Assembly (NCBI GenBank): GCA_050250795.1
Contig: JBFWNZ010000197.1
Coordinates: 1 to 7,104 of the forward strand
DNA length: 7,104 nucleotides
From: JBFWNZ01 sp050250795
Lineage (GTDB): Bacteria; Pseudomonadota; Alphaproteobacteria; UBA8366
Direction of reading: 5' to 3'
In this document: in pieces, positions 1 to 5,011 of the stretch
Layout: every line of letters begins with the position of its first letter
How positions within the stretch are numbered: position 1 is the first letter of the stretch
The notes under the pieces: model-generated
Told to the model about the DNA's origin: nothing
The model's database searches: none
What the model saw: the letters and a program-made list of their open reading frames with translations, nothing else
Position numbers and translations under genes: made by a program

Positions 1-219
1 GCCGCCCAGCGAGGCGATGCCGGCCATGGTGTTGCCGCAGGAGCCGCCGGAGCATTCGATGCCGGGCGGCATCGCGGCATACAGGCTGTCGGCGGCATCC
101 GCCTCGATCAGCGTCATCGCGCCCTTGGCGAGACCCTGCGCCGTCAGGAACGCCTCGTCCGCATTCGCCACCACGTCGACCAGCGCATTGCCGATGCCGA
201 CCACGTCATAGCCCGCCAT
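1..219 (-). CDS. PfkB-family carbohydrate/nucleoside kinase, probably adenosine-kinase-like (N-terminal part)
   Basis: Only the first 73 residues are in the window; the gene continues past the left edge. The N-terminus reads MAGYDVVGIGNALVDVVAN, the first beta strand and glycine turn of the ribokinase/PfkB fold. Residues 56-73 (CSGGSCGNTMAGIASLGG) match the family's early substrate-binding segment, usually SGGSAANT followed by a helix ending in LGG. PfkB kinases phosphorylate sugars or nucleosides with ATP in the cytosol. The GNALVD start and the SGGS.xNT.AGIA.LGG pattern are typical of proteins annotated as adenosine kinase in alphaproteobacteria, but substrate cannot be fixed from this fragment because the C-terminal catalytic GAGD motif is outside. 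The ATG at 219 is supported by a ribosome binding site, GGAGGGG at 231-225 on the minus strand, five bases upstream. It is divergent from the EI24-family gene. Confidence 0.85.
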   Translation of the reverse strand, partial: MAGYDVVGIGNALVDVVANADEAFLTAQGLAKGAMTLIEADAADSLYAAMPPGIECSGGSCGNTMAGIASLGG

Positions 220-280
220 GCCGTCCCCTCCGCCATTCCGATGCGGGCGGAGTATAGCGGCAGGCGAACCGGCGGCAAGC

Positions 281-323
281 GCCGCCCCCTTGCCGCCCCC
301 CTTGCCGCCCCCTCTTGCCGCAG
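281..323. repeat. Short tandem repeat GCCGCCCCC(C/TC)TT, about 3.5 copies
   Basis: Three consecutive units of 11, 12 and 13 bases (281-291, 292-303, 304-316) share the core GCCGCCCCC and end in TT; a partial fourth unit, GCCGC, follows. The length differences come from extra C or TC before the TT, as expected from slippage. It lies in the 156-base gap (220-375) between two divergent genes. Read on the minus strand it has three runs of five or six G. I see no convincing sigma-70 promoter or terminator elsewhere in this gap; only the two ribosome binding sites at its ends are clear. Confidence 0.7.
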
Positions 324-375
324 CCGGGCGCGAAGGATAAGCAGGGGCCGGACCGGTCACGGAGGCGAGACGGCG

Positions 376-1113
376 ATGCTGCGACATCTGTCCAAGGCGG
401 TGCGGCAGCTGGACGATCCGGCGCTGCAGAAGGTGGTCGCCGGCTCGCTGGCGCTGGCGGTCGCGGCGCTGGTGCTGCTTTGGGCCGTGCTGTGGTGGCT
501 GGGCGGCCTGCTGGGCGGCTCGGAGATCGGCTGGATCGTCTGGCTGCGCGAGACGCTGGGCGGGCTGTTCGACTGGCTGGGCGGGGCGCTGCTGCTGGGC
601 GGGCTGGCGGTGCTGACCCTGCTGCTGTTCCCCGCCGTGGTGACGATGGTCGCCGGCCTGTTCCTGGAGCAGGTCGCCGCCGCGGTGGAGCGCCGCCACT
701 ATCCCGACGCCCCGCCGCCAAGGCCGCAGCCGGTCGGCGAGGCGGTAGGCAGCGCGGCGCGCTTCGCACTGGTCGCCATCGGCGCCAACCTGATGGCGCT
801 GCCGCTCTACATCGCCTTCCTGTTCCTGCCGCCGCTGAACCTGCTGCTGTTCTACCTGCTGAACGGCTATCTGGCCGGCCGCGAATATTTCGAACTGGTC
901 GCCTATCGCCGCATGCCGCCCGAGGCGGCGGACCGGCTGCGCAGGACCGAGCGGCGGCGCATCCTGCTGGCGGGCATGCTGACGGTGCTGGTGATGACGA
1001 TCCCGATCCTGAACCTGCTGAGCCCGGTGATCGCCACCGCCTTCATGCTGCATGTGTTCCAGGCGTTGCCGCGGCGGAACGACTTCGCGCGCGACAGCGG
1101 GGCCGGATCGTGA
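376..1113 (+). CDS. EI24 domain / CysZ-like integral membrane protein
   Basis: A 245-residue membrane protein of the EI24 (etoposide-induced 2.4, CysZ-like) family. The N-terminus (MLRHLSKAVRQLDDPALQKV) has the short amphipathic helix and conserved D-P seen before the first membrane segment in this family. Hydrophobic stretches lie at about 21-46, 70-98, 127-161 and 197-228. The segment NGYLAGREYFELVAYRR (163-179) after the third stretch is the most family-like part. E. coli CysZ takes up sulfate, but most alphaproteobacterial members are uncharacterised and there are no cysteine-synthesis genes here, so transport of sulfate should not be assumed. The start at 376 is preferred over upstream in-frame codons because GGAGGCG (361-367) sits eight bases before it and the reading upstream is arginine-rich and unlike the family. 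It is divergent from the kinase gene, with a bactofilin gene 110 bp downstream. Confidence 0.85.
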   Translation: MLRHLSKAVRQLDDPALQKVVAGSLALAVAALVLLWAVLWWLGGLLGGSEIGWIVWLRETLGGLFDWLGGALLLGGLAVLTLLLFPAVVTMVAGLFLEQVAAAVERRHYPDAPPPRPQPVGEAVGSAARFALVAIGANLMALPLYIAFLFLPPLNLLLFYLLNGYLAGREYFELVAYRRMPPEAADRLRRTERRRILLAGMLTVLVMTIPILNLLSPVIATAFMLHVFQALPRRNDFARDSGAGS

Positions 1114-1223
1114 GATAGTGCGGGCCGCCGCGTGCCGTACCCGCATTTGTGCAGGCAGCGGCTGAGAAACATCCGGCAACCCCTTGCAGATACGCCATTC
1201 ACGAACCCGGTCGAGGAGACGTC

Positions 1224-1685
1224 ATGGCCAGCAACGACAAGCCGCGTACCGCACCCCCGTCCGAAATCGGCCGCCGCGTGATCAGCATGCGCGGCCAGCC
1301 CAAGCCCACCCAGACCCTGACCGAGGCGGCGGGCAAGCGGCTGGTCGTGGGCAAGGAGATCATGCTGACCGGCGAGATCACCTCCTGCGACACGCTGGTC
1401 GTGGAGGGCACCGTCGAGGCCTCGCTGAACGACAGCCGGCGCATCGAGATCACCGAGGACGGCTATTTCAAGGGCAATGTCGAGATCGACGTGGCCGAGA
1501 TCCGGGGCCGGTTCGAGGGCGAGCTGACGGCGCGCGAGCGCCTGATCGTGCGCCGCACCGGCCGGGTGGTCGGCACGGTGCGCTATGGCGAGCTGGAGAT
1601 CGAGCGCGGCGGCCGGATCGCCGGCACGGTCGAGACGATCGGGTATGGCGACGAGCCCGCGGATGAGTCCGATCCCGGCGTCTGA
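1224..1685 (+). CDS. Bactofilin family protein (polymer-forming cytoskeletal protein)
   Basis: A 153-residue protein with a disordered N-terminal tail (1-37, rich in P, R and K), a bactofilin core at about 38-138 and a short acidic tail. The core has the family's repeating short beta strands with periodic hydrophobics and glycines: LVVGKEIMLTGEI, TLVVEGTVEA, GNVEIDVAEIRGRFEGEL, LIVRRTGRVVGTV, ELEIERGGRIAGTVE. This builds a right-handed beta helix that assembles end to end into filaments without nucleotide. Bactofilins act in the cytoplasm, usually at the membrane, in cell shape, stalk formation or polar organisation. The start at 1224 is chosen because GAGGAGA at 1213-1219 lies four bases upstream; an in-frame GTG at 1149 would add 25 residues without a comparable site. 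The downstream lipoprotein gene begins inside this gene, which suggests co-expression. No zinc-peptidase LmdC-like partner is present, so which shape process it serves is unknown. Confidence 0.92.
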   Translation: MASNDKPRTAPPSEIGRRVISMRGQPKPTQTLTEAAGKRLVVGKEIMLTGEITSCDTLVVEGTVEASLNDSRRIEITEDGYFKGNVEIDVAEIRGRFEGELTARERLIVRRTGRVVGTVRYGELEIERGGRIAGTVETIGYGDEPADESDPGV

Positions 1686-2124
1686 GCGCAAGACCGCCGC
1701 GATCCTGGGCGGCGCCGTCCTGGCCACGACGCTGCTGCTCGCGGCCTGCGGGTCCGACGGCGCGATGCCGCCGGGCGGAAAATCCGAAAGTTCGACCCTG
1801 TCGGTGACGGTGCCGCTGCCGGTGACGGTGCCGATTCCCCCAGCCCCCGCCGAGCCCGTGGCGGCGATCGCGCCGGACTCGCTGGTCGGGCAGACGGCGG
1901 ACGATGTCAACGCGAAGCTTGGCCAACCCAGCTTCGCCCGGCGCGACGGTCCTTCCTCCATCTGGCAGTATCGCGGCGCCGGCTGCGTGCTGGACCTGTT
2001 CCTGTATCAGGCCCAGGCGGGCGCCGCCCCGGTGGTGGACCATGCCGAGCTGCGCCCCCTGCCCGCCGACGGCCCGCGGCCCGACCCCGCCTGCCTGCAG
2101 GCGCTGATGGCGCGGGCAAGCTAG
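1663..2124 (+). CDS. Small lipoprotein with SmpA/BamE-like domain
   Basis: A 153-residue predicted lipoprotein. Residues 8-28 form a signal peptide (ERKTAAILGG then a hydrophobic run) with the lipobox L26-A27-A28-C29. Residues 30-70 are a Ser/Pro-rich linker including VTVPLPVTVPIP. Residues 74-132 (LVGQTADDVNAKLGQPSFAR, then IWQYRGAGCVLDLFLY) follow the BamE/SmpA pattern: a short helix that measures out 'LGxP', then strands carrying a W-Q-Y and a D-L-F-L-Y. Two mature cysteines, C108 and C144, could form a disulfide in the periplasm. BamE itself belongs to the outer-membrane protein assembly complex; this protein is probably a paralogous fold rather than BamE. The ATG at 1663 overlaps the bactofilin gene by 23 bases. 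An in-frame ATG at 1645 would add six residues; neither has a strong ribosome binding site, so translational coupling is likely. It converges on nth. Confidence 0.75.
   Translation: MSPIPASERKTAAILGGAVLATTLLLAACGSDGAMPPGGKSESSTLSVTVPLPVTVPIPPAPAEPVAAIAPDSLVGQTADDVNAKLGQPSFARRDGPSSIWQYRGAGCVLDLFLYQAQAGAAPVVDHAELRPLPADGPRPDPACLQALMARAS
1803..1838 (+). repeat. Two 18-bp direct repeats inside the lipoprotein linker
   Basis: GGTGACGGTGCCGCTGCC (1803-1820) is followed at once by GGTGACGGTGCCGATTCC (1821-1838), 16 of 18 bases identical. It encodes the duplicated hexapeptide VTVPLP / VTVPIP in the proline-rich linker between the lipid anchor and the folded domain. The period is a multiple of three, so copy number could vary without breaking the frame. 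Confidence 0.75.
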
Positions 2125-2143
2125 CCGCCTCCAGCCGCCGGCC

Positions 2144-2155
2144 TCATTCCCGCGA
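2144..2155. repeat. Degenerate half-copy of the neighbouring REP-like repeat
   Basis: TCATTCCCGCGA here is identical to bases 2251-2262 in the right-hand palindrome of the adjacent element, but the complementary arm is missing (GCCCAGAG follows instead of CGCGGG). It looks like an eroded or truncated third copy just after the lipoprotein stop codon. Confidence 0.5.
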
Positions 2156-2174
2156 GCCCAGAGCGACAGGCCGT

Positions 2175-2286
2175 GCCGCCGGCCCTGGATTCCGGGTTGC
2201 CGCGCTGCGGCCCCCGGAATGACGGCTTTCGCGGCTCCGCTCCTGTCCCGTCATTCCCGCGAACGCGGGAATCCAGGGCCGGCGGC
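2175..2286. repeat. REPIN-like inverted pair of palindromic repeats
   Basis: A 112-base element with perfect 19-bp outer inverted arms: GCCGCCGGCCCTGGATTCC at 2175-2193 and its complement at 2268-2286. Each half is itself a hairpin. The left half has arms ATTCCGGG (2189-2196) and CCCGGAAT (2213-2220) with an inner CCGC/GCGG stem. The right half has arms ATTCCCGCG (2253-2261) and CGCGGGAAT (2264-2272) around an AA loop. The inner ends also match: GGAATGACGG at 2216-2225 and CCGTCATTCC at 2248-2257. So there are two copies of one 'CTGGATTCC hairpin GGAATGACGG' repeat in opposite orientation, with different cores. It fills the 201-base gap between two convergent genes, and as RNA could fold on either strand and act as a transcript end or barrier. 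There is no T-tract and no transposase here. Confidence 0.85.
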
Positions 2287-2325
2287 AGCTTGGCGGTCGT
2301 TCCGGATGGCGGCTGTCGAGAGCGC

Positions 2326-2973
2326 TCAGCCCACGGCGGGGGCGGTCTTGGCGGGGAAGCGGCAGAGATCGGCGACGGCGCAGCGCGGGCAGTCGGGCTT
2401 GCGCGCCTTGCAGACATAGCGCCCGTGCAGGATCAGCCAGTGATGGGCGTGCAGCTTGAAGGCAGCGGGCACCCGCGCCTCCAGCTTGTCCTCCACCGCC
2501 CGCACCGTCTTGCCGGGCGCGAGGCCGGTGCGGTTCGAGACGCGGAAGATATGCGTATCGACCGCGATGGTCGGCTCGCCGAAGCCGATGTTCAGCACCA
2601 CATTCGCGGGCTTGCGCCCGACGCCGGGCAGCCGCTCCAGCGCCTCGCGGTCGCGCGGCACCTGGCCGCCATGCTCGTCCACCAGCAGGCGCGACAGCGC
2701 GATGACGTTCTTCGCCTTGGTGTTGAACAGGCCGATGGTGCGGATATAGCCGCGCAGCCCCGCCTCGCCCAGCGCTAGCATCTTGTCGGGCGTGTCCACG
2801 ACCTGGAACAGCGGCCGCGTCGCCTTGTTGACGCCGACATCCGTCGCCTGGGCCGACAGCACGACCGCGACCAGAAGGGTGTAGGGATTGACGTATTCCA
2901 GCTCGCCCTTCGGCTCCGGGTTGGCGGCCTGGAGGCGGGCGAAGAAGTCGGCGATCTTGGCGCGGCTCATCAT
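2326..2973 (-). CDS. nth: Endonuclease III (DNA glycosylase/AP lyase)
   Basis: A 215-residue protein, close to the 211 residues of E. coli Nth. It removes oxidised pyrimidines from DNA and cuts the abasic site by beta-elimination in base-excision repair. LLVAVVLSAQATDVGVNKAT (33-52) is the conserved N-terminal glycosylase segment. The helix-hairpin-helix LPGVGRKPANVVL (115-127) carries the catalytic lysine K121, and IAVDTHIFR (136-144) carries the catalytic aspartate D139. The [4Fe-4S] ligands are C188, C195, C198 and C204 in the exact C-x6-C-x2-C-x5-C spacing. There are two adjacent ATG codons (2973 and 2970); starting at the second gives exactly the E. coli numbering (K120, D138, C187). Neither start has a clear ribosome binding site. 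Residue 122 is proline where E. coli has threonine. The gene is divergent from the DUF2244 gene and converges on the lipoprotein gene across the REPIN-like element. Confidence 0.97.
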   Translation of the reverse strand: MMSRAKIADFFARLQAANPEPKGELEYVNPYTLLVAVVLSAQATDVGVNKATRPLFQVVDTPDKMLALGEAGLRGYIRTIGLFNTKAKNVIALSRLLVDEHGGQVPRDREALERLPGVGRKPANVVLNIGFGEPTIAVDTHIFRVSNRTGLAPGKTVRAVEDKLEARVPAAFKLHAHHWLILHGRYVCKARKPDCPRCAVADLCRFPAKTAPAVG

Positions 2974-3022
2974 GACCGGCGGAGACTAGCCCCGCCCGGC
3001 GCGCCCGCCAAGCCGCCGCGGG

Positions 3023-3052
3023 CTGGACTTCGCGTTCCCTGCTCCGCATATT
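3023..3052 (+). promoter_or_regulatory. Candidate promoter of the DUF2244-transporter pair, positioned for a leaderless transcript
   Basis: CTGGAC (3023-3028) as a -35 and CATATT (3047-3052) as a -10 are separated by 18 bases in the 86-base gap between divergent nth and the DUF2244 gene. The run ATATTTTT is the only AT-rich patch in this gap. A start six to eight bases after the -10 would fall at or within a base or two of the ATG at 3060. No Shine-Dalgarno sequence is seen before that ATG. On the other strand a much weaker TTGGCG (3011-3006), 17-base spacer, TAGTCT (2988-2983) faces nth. Confidence 0.4.
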
Positions 3053-3059
3053 TTTCGGC

Positions 3060-3572
3060 ATGACCGAGGCTGGCCCGCCCCCCGACCGCGTCCTGTTCGA
3101 CGCCACGCTGCACCCGCATCGCAGCCTGGGGCCGCGCGGCCTGCGCATCGTGCTGGCCTTCACCGCCTTCTGGCTGTTCGGCACGGGCATGGTGTTCGTG
3201 CTGCTGGGCGCCTGGCCGGTGATGGGGTTCTGCGGGCTGGAGCTGCTGGTGCTGTACATCGCGTTTCGCGTGATCCAGTGGCGGGGCCGCGCCTATGAGC
3301 GGCTGCGGCTGACGGATGCGAGCGGGCTGGAGGTGCGCCGCTTCGGCCCCAATGGCGGCGAGACCGGGCATTGGCGCTTCGAGCCGGGCTGGCTGCGCGT
3401 GGGCATGGACGATCCGCCCCGCGCCGACAGCCGGCTGACCCTGTCGAGCCATGGGCGCTCGCTGATCGTGGGCAGCTTCCTCACCCCCGACGAGCGGCTG
3501 GAGGTGGCCCAGGCGCTGCGCGGCGCGCTGGCGCAGTATCGCGCGGCGCCCGGCGCGGCCGCGCCCGCCTGA
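3060..3572 (+). CDS. DUF2244 domain-containing membrane protein
   Basis: A 170-residue protein of the DUF2244 family, whose function is not established. Features in order: a short N-terminus leading to the hallmark LHPHRSLGPRGLRIVL (17-32); two membrane segments at about 29-50 and 55-72 separated by LGAWPVMGF (49-57); the link FRVIQWRGRAYERLRL (69-84); then a soluble part made of short strands, with W105, F107, W111 and the RLTLSSHGRSLIVGSFLTPDERLEVAQALRGAL run (125-157). The layout resembles PH-like membrane proteins: two helices followed by a cytoplasmic beta domain. The tail is Ala/Pro-rich. Members of this family are often encoded next to nth in alphaproteobacteria (recalled from general knowledge). 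Here the two are divergent and share an 86-base control region. A transporter gene follows after 19 bases, so the two are probably co-transcribed. Confidence 0.9.
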   Translation: MTEAGPPPDRVLFDATLHPHRSLGPRGLRIVLAFTAFWLFGTGMVFVLLGAWPVMGFCGLELLVLYIAFRVIQWRGRAYERLRLTDASGLEVRRFGPNGGETGHWRFEPGWLRVGMDDPPRADSRLTLSSHGRSLIVGSFLTPDERLEVAQALRGALAQYRAAPGAAAPA

Positions 3573-3591
3573 CCCGCCGAGCCCCTGCCGC

Positions 3592-4485
3592 ATGAACGCC
3601 GCGCCGCGGGCCGCCGACCATGCCTGCCTGCTGCTGCTGGCGGTGGTGTGGAGCAGTTCCTTCACCGCCATGAAGCTGGCGGCGGAGACCATCCCGCCCG
3701 CCACCGTGACCGCGGCGCGGATCGCGCTGGCCGCCGCCATCCTCTATCCGGTCATGCGGGCCCAGGGGCACCGGCTGCCGCGCGACGGCCGCAGCTGGCT
3801 GCTGTTCCTGGGCATCGCGCTGGCCGGCAACAGCCTGCCCTTCCTCGCCATCACCGAGGGGCTGGCGCATGTCGACAGCGGCACCGGCGCGATCCTGATG
3901 GCGGCGGTGCCGCTCTGCGCCGTGCTGATGGCGCATGTCGCGGTGCCGGGCGAGCGGCTGACCTGGCGCAGCCTGGGCGGCGTCGCGGTGGGCTATGCCG
4001 GGGTGGCGGCGATGGTGGGGCCGGCGGCGCTGGCCCAGTCGTCGATGACTCTGGGCGAGGCGGCCTGGGCGCAGCTCGCGATCCTGGCCGGCGCCGTCCT
4101 CTATGCGCTGGCCGCCGTGCTGGCGCGCCGCCTGCCGCCGATGCCGCCCGAGGTGCCGGGGGCGGGGGTGATGCTGGCCGCGGCGGCGGTCAGCCTGCCG
4201 CTGGCCTTCCTGATCGACGACCCGGCGGCGCTGCGGCCGCATGCGGATTCGATCCTCGCGACAATCGTGCTGGGGCTGGTGCCGACCGCCTTCGCCTCGA
4301 TCCTGTTCTTCCGGCTGGCGGCGGCGACCAGCGCCGCCTATCTGGCGATGACCAACTATCTGGTCCCGGTGCTGGGCGTCGCCTGGGGCGCCCTGCTGCT
4401 GGACGAGCATTTCGGCGCCAGCGAAGCGCTCGCCCTGGCGCTGATCCTGGTGGGAGTGTGGCTGGTGGGGCGGCGGGAGGGGTAG
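3592..4485 (+). CDS. DMT-superfamily transporter, EamA family
   Basis: A 297-residue protein with about ten membrane helices arranged as two EamA repeats, roughly residues 12-143 and 160-293. The first repeat opens with LLLLAVVWSSSFTAMKLA (13-30), the usual 'W.S.F...K' start of EamA proteins, and contains R43 in the second helix (TAARIALAAAI). Each repeat ends in the typical 'E.L......G..L...G' block: GERLTWRSLGGVAVGYAGV (120-138) and DEHFGASEALALALILVGVW (271-290). The family exports amino acids, metabolites or drugs across the inner membrane; the substrate here cannot be told from sequence. The ATG at 3592 lies 19 bases after the DUF2244 stop with only a weak upstream purine stretch, consistent with read-through translation in a two-gene unit. 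The adjacent 3' DNA is the lower-GC toxin-antitoxin insert. Confidence 0.93.
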   Translation: MNAAPRAADHACLLLLAVVWSSSFTAMKLAAETIPPATVTAARIALAAAILYPVMRAQGHRLPRDGRSWLLFLGIALAGNSLPFLAITEGLAHVDSGTGAILMAAVPLCAVLMAHVAVPGERLTWRSLGGVAVGYAGVAAMVGPAALAQSSMTLGEAAWAQLAILAGAVLYALAAVLARRLPPMPPEVPGAGVMLAAAAVSLPLAFLIDDPAALRPHADSILATIVLGLVPTAFASILFFRLAAATSAAYLAMTNYLVPVLGVAWGALLLDEHFGASEALALALILVGVWLVGRREG

Positions 4486-4502
4486 CGGTATCGTTTCGTT
4501 TA

Positions 4503-4532
4503 TTGCGTTTGTGGCGGCAGACGCCATATAAG
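4503..4532 (+). promoter_or_regulatory. Candidate sigma-70-type promoter of the toxin-antitoxin module
   Basis: TTGCGT (4503-4508) and TATAAG (4527-4532), with an 18-base spacer, lie in an AT-richer stretch just after the transporter stop codon. Transcription would begin near 4539-4540, about 22 bases before the antitoxin ATG at 4562. The spacer contains the inverted repeat TGGCG (4512-4516) / CGCCA (4522-4526). A ribosome binding site, AGGAGAAGG (4551-4559), precedes the ATG by two bases. Confidence 0.55.
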
Positions 4533-4538
4533 ATTCGA

Positions 4539-4550
4539 GTCGCCGGCGAC
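4539..4550. promoter_or_regulatory. 12-bp perfect palindrome at the predicted start of transcription (candidate operator)
   Basis: GTCGCCGGCGAC is a perfect palindrome placed six bases after the candidate -10 and directly before the ribosome binding site. Antitoxins with a DNA-binding domain commonly repress their own promoter, and a palindrome over the start site is where such an operator would be. It is only a candidate: short GC palindromes are frequent in DNA of this composition. Confidence 0.35.
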
Positions 4551-4561
4551 AGGAGAAGGCC

Positions 4562-5011
4562 ATGAACGCGCTGCTGGACAAACCCGAGACGGTCGTCCCG
4601 AGCGAGAGCGATGCTGCGCTGGCCACGGAATCCAGCCGCATTCTCGCCCAGGTTCCGCAGGGGGATTCCCTGCGCGTCCAATTGGAAAACGGCCAGGTTC
4701 TGACCCTGCCGCGGGCGGCCACACGGCTTCTGGCGCATCTCCTGATAGAGATGTCGCATGGCAATGCCGTCACGCTGATCCCGATCCATGCGGAGCTGAC
4801 GACCCAGGAGGCCGCGGAATACCTGCATGTCTCTCGCCCCTACCTGATCCGGCTGCTGGAGCAGGGTCGCATCCCGTTTCACAAGGTAGGGACGCACCGC
4901 CGGGTCCGATTCCGCGACCTGCAAGCCTTCAAGGAGCAGGCGGAGCGGGACCGCGCGCAGGCGATGGACGACCTTGCCGCCGATGCGCAGCGGTTAGGCA
5001 TGGGCTATTAG
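4562..5011 (+). CDS. Excisionase-like HTH antitoxin of a PIN-toxin module (VapB50-like)
   Basis: A 149-residue protein with a MerR/excisionase-type winged helix (HTH_17) at about 79-126: LTTQEAAEYLHVSRPYLIRL then LEQGRIPFHKVGTHRRVRF and a recognition-strand arginine cluster. The N-terminal part (36-76) is a small alpha/beta region, VQLENGQVLTLPRAATRLLA. The acidic, alanine-rich C-terminus (127-149) is the likely toxin-binding tail. Proteins of this build, sometimes annotated as excisionase, pair with PIN toxins; M. tuberculosis VapB50 (Rv3750c) is one such protein as I recall it. It presumably neutralises the toxin and represses the shared promoter. The start is secured by AGGAGAAGG two bases upstream. 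The toxin gene begins at the base after the stop codon. No integrase or phage gene is nearby, so a recombination directionality role is unlikely. Confidence 0.88.
   Translation: MNALLDKPETVVPSESDAALATESSRILAQVPQGDSLRVQLENGQVLTLPRAATRLLAHLLIEMSHGNAVTLIPIHAELTTQEAAEYLHVSRPYLIRLLEQGRIPFHKVGTHRRVRFRDLQAFKEQAERDRAQAMDDLAADAQRLGMGY

Noticed and set aside
315..1118. 267-residue alternative frame over the EI24-family gene
   Set aside because: It lacks hydrophobic segments and is a G/R/A-rich frame shadow; the 376-1113 frame has membrane helices and a ribosome binding site.
1159..1200. CTGAGA followed by ACCCC before the bactofilin gene, reminiscent of a TPP riboswitch
   Set aside because: The conserved GAACCTGAT and GGTAATACC parts and the pairing stems are absent, and the downstream gene has no link to thiamine.
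1149..1223. Upstream GTG start for the bactofilin at 1149
   Set aside because: It would add 25 residues unlike bactofilin N-termini and has no ribosome binding site, whereas the ATG at 1224 has GAGGAGA just before it.
2144..3259. 371-residue open frame on the minus strand across the repeat element and nth
   Set aside because: It overlaps the well-supported nth in another frame, reads through the palindromic repeats and has no recognisable domain; low stop density is expected at this GC content.
4493..4501. GTTTCGTTT also found at 6407-6415 upstream of dapB, considered as a target-site duplication or attachment site flanking the toxin-antitoxin insert
   Set aside because: The 6407 copy lies beyond the whole dapB gene, not at the insert boundary, and nine bases of simple T-rich sequence can recur by chance.
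3481..4773. 430-residue open frame antisense to the transporter and antitoxin genes
   Set aside because: The translation is dominated by R, G, Q and H repeats typical of the antisense of a GC-rich membrane-protein gene.
4562..5011. Annotation as a phage excisionase
   Set aside because: No integrase, attachment site or phage gene is present, and the gene abuts a PIN toxin gene, so an antitoxin fits better.
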